The position numbers and the translations under genes were made by a program. Under the pieces are notes generated by a model. The model ran no database searches, was not told the DNA's origin, and worked only from the letters and a program-made list of their open reading frames with translations. A stretch of DNA of 16,720 nucleotides from JAQGMV01 sp050260255. Lineage in GTDB: Bacteria; Pseudomonadota; Gammaproteobacteria; Burkholderiales; SG8-41. Below are positions 13,486-16,720 of the stretch, piece after piece (within the stretch, counting starts at the first letter, position 1; each line of letters opens with the position of its first letter). Location of the stretch: NCBI GenBank assembly GCA_050260255.1, contig JBLNBW010000281.1:1-16720 (forward strand). Reading direction: 5' to 3'.

Positions 13486-14337
13486 CTAAGCACGTACCGG
13501 ATCGAAGAGATCCGGCGGGAGCGGGACTCGGCAAGCGATGACTGCGTTGCTGTGGACGCGAAGGTTCGCCCTCGCGCGCTCGGCGCACTCGACCTCGGGC
13601 CGCCATGCGGGCGCGTCGCCCTCTATGATGCGATTGAGCTGCGTCAGGCGCAGCGCGGTCTCGCGGGCATAATAATCGAAGCGGCGCGCCAGCATTCGAT
13701 CCACCGTGCGCGCGGTGTGGTACAGCGCGTGCGACACGCCGACCGCGCGCAACGTGCACTCGCCGCGCATGAGATACGACACCGCTTTGCGCGTGGCGTA
13801 CGGATCGCACGCGAAGTGCCGGGCGGCGTACGCGGCGAGCACGTCGATGTGACGCGACAGCACCTGCGCGGGCTTCACGAAGACCTGTGGCGCGATATGC
13901 GCATCCATTGCCCATTCCGCCGCCGCATGGGTCGCCATCCGCGTGTCGAGCCAGAGCGTCTCGTGCGCCGGCACGAAATAGTTGTGCGCAATGACATCCG
14001 TCAGCAGATGCGCCGAATATCCGACCGCGAGCGCGCGCTCGGTATCGGTACGTGCCGAATCGAGCAAGCGATGAGCGGCCGACCATTGATGCGTTACGCG
14101 CAGCTCGCGCGCGCCCGCATACGAGCTGAAGAGCGCGACGTCAGGCAGACACGCGCCGGCAAAAAGCATCTCCGGGAAGCGGCGCACCGCGCGCCTGAAA
14201 TGCGGGTCGGCGAGCGGCACGGCCCAGAGCAGCAGCTGCGCGAAGTAAAGGTGTGTGTAGAGGCCCCACGCCAGCGCGTCCCCGCAATGCAGCGCGAAAG
14301 GTACGCACCAAACCATCACTCGTATGCGCTTGTTCAT
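13486..14337 (-). CDS. Secreted zinc-dependent phospholipase C-like protein
   Basis: The product is 283 aa. A signal peptide (MNKRIR then VMVWCVPFALHC, cleavage after ALA at 23) would leave tryptophan W24 as the mature N-terminus, as in Bacillus cereus phospholipase C, where the N-terminal Trp ligates zinc. Further likely metal ligands, in family order, are H29 (WGLYTH), D66 (GACLPD), H83 or H89 (THQWSAAH), H110 and D114 (AHLLTDVIAH, also H118), and H137 with E141 (THAAAE). The pattern fits the Zn_dep_PLPC family (S1-P1 nuclease/PLC fold). The expected reaction is cleavage of phospholipids to diacylglycerol and a phosphorylated head group outside the cytoplasm; a nuclease-like activity is an alternative. 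The frame extends upstream to 14517 into olsB, but ATG 14337 gives the signal peptide. A candidate Pho array lies just upstream. Confidence 0.78.
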   Translation of the reverse strand: MNKRIRVMVWCVPFALHCGDALAWGLYTHLYFAQLLLWAVPLADPHFRRAVRRFPEMLFAGACLPDVALFSSYAGARELRVTHQWSAAHRLLDSARTDTERALAVGYSAHLLTDVIAHNYFVPAHETLWLDTRMATHAAAEWAMDAHIAPQVFVKPAQVLSRHIDVLAAYAARHFACDPYATRKAVSYLMRGECTLRAVGVSHALYHTARTVDRMLARRFDYYARETALRLTQLNRIIEGDAPAWRPEVECAERARANLRVHSNAVIACRVPLPPDLFDPVRA

Positions 14338-14354
14338 GCACGCATCGTGCAGGC

Positions 14355-14399
14355 GAAATACGACGCCCGCATGAAGCTTCGATGAAGCTTTGATGAACG
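14355..14399 (-). promoter_or_regulatory. Candidate Pho promoter (three tandem units) of the phospholipase gene
   Basis: On the minus strand three units at an exact 11-bp period, CGTTCAT (14399-14393), GCTTCAT (14388-14382) and GCTTCAT (14377-14371), share TTCAT but match CTGTCAT at only 4 or 5 of 7 positions. Exactly 10 bp after the last is TATTTC (14360-14355). Period and spacing copy the firm Pho promoters in the window. The leader to ATG 14337 would be only about 10 bases. Confidence 0.45.
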
Positions 14400-14423
14400 C
14401 CGATGCGGCGCCAGGCGCCCGCG

Positions 14424-15173
14424 CTAAGCCCTCGTCCAGCGTCTCATGTAGCGTATGTCGACCTCGGCCATCGGCAGCATCAGGAACAGGTCGGCCGTAT
14501 TGAAATCCGGGTCCCATGCCGGCGCGCCGCAGACGTACGCGCCGAGACGGCGATATCCCTTCAGTAATGCAGGCAGGGATGCGTGCTGTTCGCCGTCCGC
14601 CCGCCGCGGCATGTTCCAGGCGACACGCGGCACCACTCGGTATTGAGGCGGCGCGACCCGCTCACCGGCGAGCGCCGCATAAATTCGCGCCGCTTGCGTG
14701 CCACCATCGGCAAGCGACAGCGAGGCGCATCCAGCCAGGTAGCGAAAGCCGCCCGCGAGCACATATTCCAGTATCCCGGCCCATAGCAGCGCGAGCACCG
14801 CCCCTCCTCGAAAGCGAGGATGTATGCACGCGCGGCCGGCCTCCACGATGTCGTCTCGCAGACCGTCGAGCGCCGTAAGATCGAACTCGCTGTCCGAATA
14901 AAAGCCGCCCGCGCGACGCGCCTGCAGGCCGTTCAGCAGGCGATACGTGCCCACCACTTCGTCGTTTGCGGTATGCACCACGATAAGGTGGTCGCAGTAC
15001 GCGTCGTACAGATCGCAGTCGATGCCCTGCTCGCGCCCGGGAACCCGTGCCCCCATTTCCTCGGCAAAAACGCGGTAACGCAGCCGCTGCGCCGCGCGGA
15101 CTTCGGCAACGTTGCGCGCGAGCATCGTCTTGAATTGCGGTTCCGCTACCGTCTTTTTTCTGGCCTCCAACAT
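14424..15173 (-). CDS. olsB: OlsB-type N-acyltransferase (ornithine lipid synthesis), GNAT superfamily
   Basis: The product is 249 aa, the normal OlsB length. Family motifs in order are LRYRVFAEEMGA (31-42), DAYCDHLIVV (57-66), VVGTYRLL (73-80), GGFYSDSEFDL (89-99), EAGRACIHPRFRGG (111-124), YLAGCASLS (145-153) and the C-terminal AWDPDFNTADLFLML (219-233). OlsB transfers a 3-hydroxyacyl chain from acyl carrier protein to the alpha-amino group of ornithine, giving lyso-ornithine lipid. In rhizobia it is PhoB-controlled and lets phosphorus-free lipids replace phospholipids. No olsA is seen; it may lie elsewhere. Some members of this family serve other N-acyl lipids, so the amino acid substrate is inferred. 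The start ATG 15173 follows a GGGGG stretch by about 9 bp. It is divergent from ppk, with a Pho array upstream. Confidence 0.85.
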   Translation of the reverse strand: MLEARKKTVAEPQFKTMLARNVAEVRAAQRLRYRVFAEEMGARVPGREQGIDCDLYDAYCDHLIVVHTANDEVVGTYRLLNGLQARRAGGFYSDSEFDLTALDGLRDDIVEAGRACIHPRFRGGAVLALLWAGILEYVLAGGFRYLAGCASLSLADGGTQAARIYAALAGERVAPPQYRVVPRVAWNMPRRADGEQHASLPALLKGYRRLGAYVCGAPAWDPDFNTADLFLMLPMAEVDIRYMRRWTRA

Positions 15174-15203
15174 GTTTTGCGCCCCCGTTTTTCACCGCGG
15201 GCT

Positions 15204-15259
15204 AGCCTAGCGACCGACGATTACGGTCCGGTGACGAAGCGATGAAACATTCGTGACAA
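15204..15259 (-). promoter_or_regulatory. Pho promoter of olsB: four tandem PhoB units plus -10
   Basis: On the minus strand TTGTCAC (15259-15253), GTTTCAT (15248-15242), TCGTCAC (15237-15231) and CCGTAAT (15226-15220) follow one another at an exact 11-bp period, making two adjacent Pho boxes. Exactly 10 bp later comes TAGGCT (15209-15204). The predicted start near 15197 leaves a leader of about 24 bases before ATG 15173. Confidence 0.75.
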
Positions 15260-15268
15260 GCCGACACA

Positions 15269-15302
15269 CCGACACAAAAGCGTCATAAACGGCTCCTATG
15301 AT
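15269..15302 (+). promoter_or_regulatory. Pho promoter of ppk (PhoB box plus near-consensus -10)
   Basis: CCGACAC (15269-15275), AAAA, GCGTCAT (15280-15286) matches the Pho consensus at 13 of 18 positions. Exactly 10 bp later is TATGAT (15297-15302), which differs from TATAAT at one position. The predicted start near 15309 leaves a leader of about 68 bases before the preferred ppk start. It lies 9 bp from the olsB array and points the other way. Confidence 0.65.
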
Positions 15303-15376
15303 GGGCGCTTTCCAACTTGCAACCGGTGCCGGCAGGCCTGCATCTCAAGCAGCGTCCCGAAGTACCGGGCCACGAG

Positions 15377-16720
15377 ATGCGCTCGCTTTACGGCAATCGG
15401 GAACTCGGCCTGCTCGCGTTCAACAGACGCGTGCTCGCACAGGCCGCTGATCCCGCCTATCCACTTCTCGAACGTCTGCGCTTCCTCTCCATCGTCAGCA
15501 GCAACCTGGACGAGTTTTTCGAGATCCGCATGGCCGGGGTCAAAGCCGAGCTGCACGCGGGCGCGACGCGCCCGGGACCCGACGGAATGCTGCCCGCGGA
15601 AGTCTTCAGCGCCGTGTCGCGCGAAGCGCATGCGCTGGTCGAGGCGCAATACCGGCTGCTGAACGAAGAACTGCTACCTGCGCTGGAGCGGGATGGCATA
15701 CGCTTTCTTCGGCGCTCCGAATGGTCAGCGCGTCAAGCTGAATGGATAAGGAACTACTTTTTCTCGGACGTGAAACCGGTGCTCACGCCGATAGGTCTCG
15801 ATCCCGCGCACCCTTTCCCCCGCGTGCTGAACAAGAGCCTCAATTTCGCGGTGCAGCTCGAAGGAAAAGACGCGTATGGCCGCAAATCCGGCATCGCGAT
15901 AGTCCAGGCGCCGCGGGTGCTTCCGCGCGTCATCCGGCTGCCGGAGACGATATCCGAGGCACGGCACGACTTCGTCTTTCTCTCCTCGGTGCTGCATGCG
16001 CATTTGCACGAGCTGTTTCCGGGCATGACCATCGTCGACTGCTATCAATTCCGCCTCACTCGCAATAGCGAGCTTTTCGTCGACGAAGAGGAAGTCAAGG
16101 ATCTGCGCTCCGCTCTGCGCGGCGAGCTGCCGTACCGGCACTTCGGCGACGAGGTGCGGCTCGAGGTGGCGAGCAACTGCGCGCCCCTCATCGCGAATCT
16201 GCTCCTCGATCAGTTCGGTCTAGGCAAGGACGATCTCTATTGCGTGGACGGCCCGGTGAACCTGGTGCGGCTTTTATCCGTGCCCGATGACGTAGATCGT
16301 CCCGATCTCAAGTTTCCGGTTTTCGTCCAGGGGCTGCCTGTGCAATTGCAGCGGCAGCGCGACATGTTCGCCGCGATCCGCGCCGGCGACATACTTCTGC
16401 ATCATCCTTACCAGTCATTCGAACCGGTGCTGCGCCTCCTGGACGAGGCGGCGCGCGATCCCGCCGTGGTGGCGATCAAGCAGACCGTGTATCGCACCGG
16501 CTCCGAATCGAAGGTCATGGAAAAGCTCATCGCGGCAGCGCGTGCCGGCAAGGAAGTGACCGTCGTCGTGGAGCTGCTCGCGCGCTTCGACGAAGAAGCG
16601 AACATCAACTGGGCCCAGCAACTCGAAGATGCCGGCGCACACGTGGTCTACGGCGTGGTCGGTCACAAGACGCACGCCAAGATGCTGATGGTCGTGCGAC
16701 GCGAAGCCCAGACGCTGCGG
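15377..16720 (+). CDS. ppk: Polyphosphate kinase 1, N-terminal two thirds (cut by the window end)
   Basis: 448 residues are visible of a protein usually about 690 aa. It begins SLYGNRELGLLAFNRRVL and continues with FLSIVSSNLDEFFEIR, VKPVLTPIGLDPAHPFP, LHHPYQSFEPVL, VVAIKQTVYRTG, KEVTVVVELLARFDEEANI and GHKTHAKMLMV. The histidine of THAKM (H433) corresponds to the phosphorylated catalytic histidine of E. coli PPK1 (H435). The enzyme polymerises the ATP gamma-phosphate into polyphosphate and can run in reverse. ATG 15377 is preferred, since homology starts right after it; the frame is open back to 15302, and GTG 15326 is an alternative. No strong ribosome site is visible. A Pho promoter lies upstream. 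No frame break is seen up to the window end. Confidence 0.95.
   Translation, partial: MRSLYGNRELGLLAFNRRVLAQAADPAYPLLERLRFLSIVSSNLDEFFEIRMAGVKAELHAGATRPGPDGMLPAEVFSAVSREAHALVEAQYRLLNEELLPALERDGIRFLRRSEWSARQAEWIRNYFFSDVKPVLTPIGLDPAHPFPRVLNKSLNFAVQLEGKDAYGRKSGIAIVQAPRVLPRVIRLPETISEARHDFVFLSSVLHAHLHELFPGMTIVDCYQFRLTRNSELFVDEEEVKDLRSALRGELPYRHFGDEVRLEVASNCAPLIANLLLDQFGLGKDDLYCVDGPVNLVRLLSVPDDVDRPDLKFPVFVQGLPVQLQRQRDMFAAIRAGDILLHHPYQSFEPVLRLLDEAARDPAVVAIKQTVYRTGSESKVMEKLIAAARAGKEVTVVVELLARFDEEANINWAQQLEDAGAHVVYGVVGHKTHAKMLMVVRREAQTLR

Noticed and set aside
14338..14517. 60-residue upstream extension of the phospholipase frame
   Set aside because: It overlaps the end of olsB, removes the signal peptide from the N-terminus, and covers the candidate Pho array.

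Overview
This is a GC-rich window (roughly 60-65% GC by eye) from a Gram-negative bacterium, most likely a betaproteobacterium. The evidence is a Bug/TctC-type tricarboxylate receptor, a phoR-phoB-pst-ppx-ppk neighbourhood, and protein sequences close to proteobacterial families. The window is essentially one phosphate-starvation (Pho) island. I see no rRNA, tRNA, CRISPR array, IS transposase or phage gene.

Left part (about 120-8,400, all minus strand). Read in the direction of transcription it runs pstS, phoB, a small unknown gene, pstC, pstA, pstB, phoR, and a phoU fused to an arsenate-reductase-like domain. This is a full high-affinity phosphate importer plus its two-component system and negative regulator. 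Three PhoB-type promoters can be read directly: before pstS, before the small gene, and before pstC. A fragment of an unknown plus-strand gene ends at 102 and converges on phoU-arsC.

Middle part (8,427-13,340, plus strand). ppx (exopolyphosphatase) diverges from pstS through back-to-back Pho boxes. It is followed by a repeat element, a Bug-type periplasmic receptor, a second small unknown gene homologous to the first, dgkA, and a GT4 glycosyltransferase preceded by four tandem PhoB half-sites. A second copy of the repeat element, in inverted orientation, closes this block.

Right part (13,486-16,720). On the minus strand there is a secreted zinc-dependent phospholipase C-like protein and an OlsB-type acyltransferase. 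The plus-strand ppk (polyphosphate kinase, cut by the window end) diverges from olsB, again with facing Pho boxes.

Reading the parts together (inference): PhoR-PhoB would sense low phosphate and induce Pst uptake, polyphosphate turnover (ppx/ppk) and a membrane-lipid replacement set. Phospholipase C would release diacylglycerol, the GT4 enzyme would glycosylate it (DgkA would recycle it), and OlsB would start phosphorus-free ornithine lipids. Nine candidate Pho promoters share one geometry: 7-bp units every 11 bp, the last unit followed by exactly 10 bp and then usually a TA-starting -10 hexamer. The points most worth checking are the PhoU-ArsC fusion, the non-PlcP phospholipase next to the glycosyltransferase, the paired small paralogues, and the inverted repeat element.
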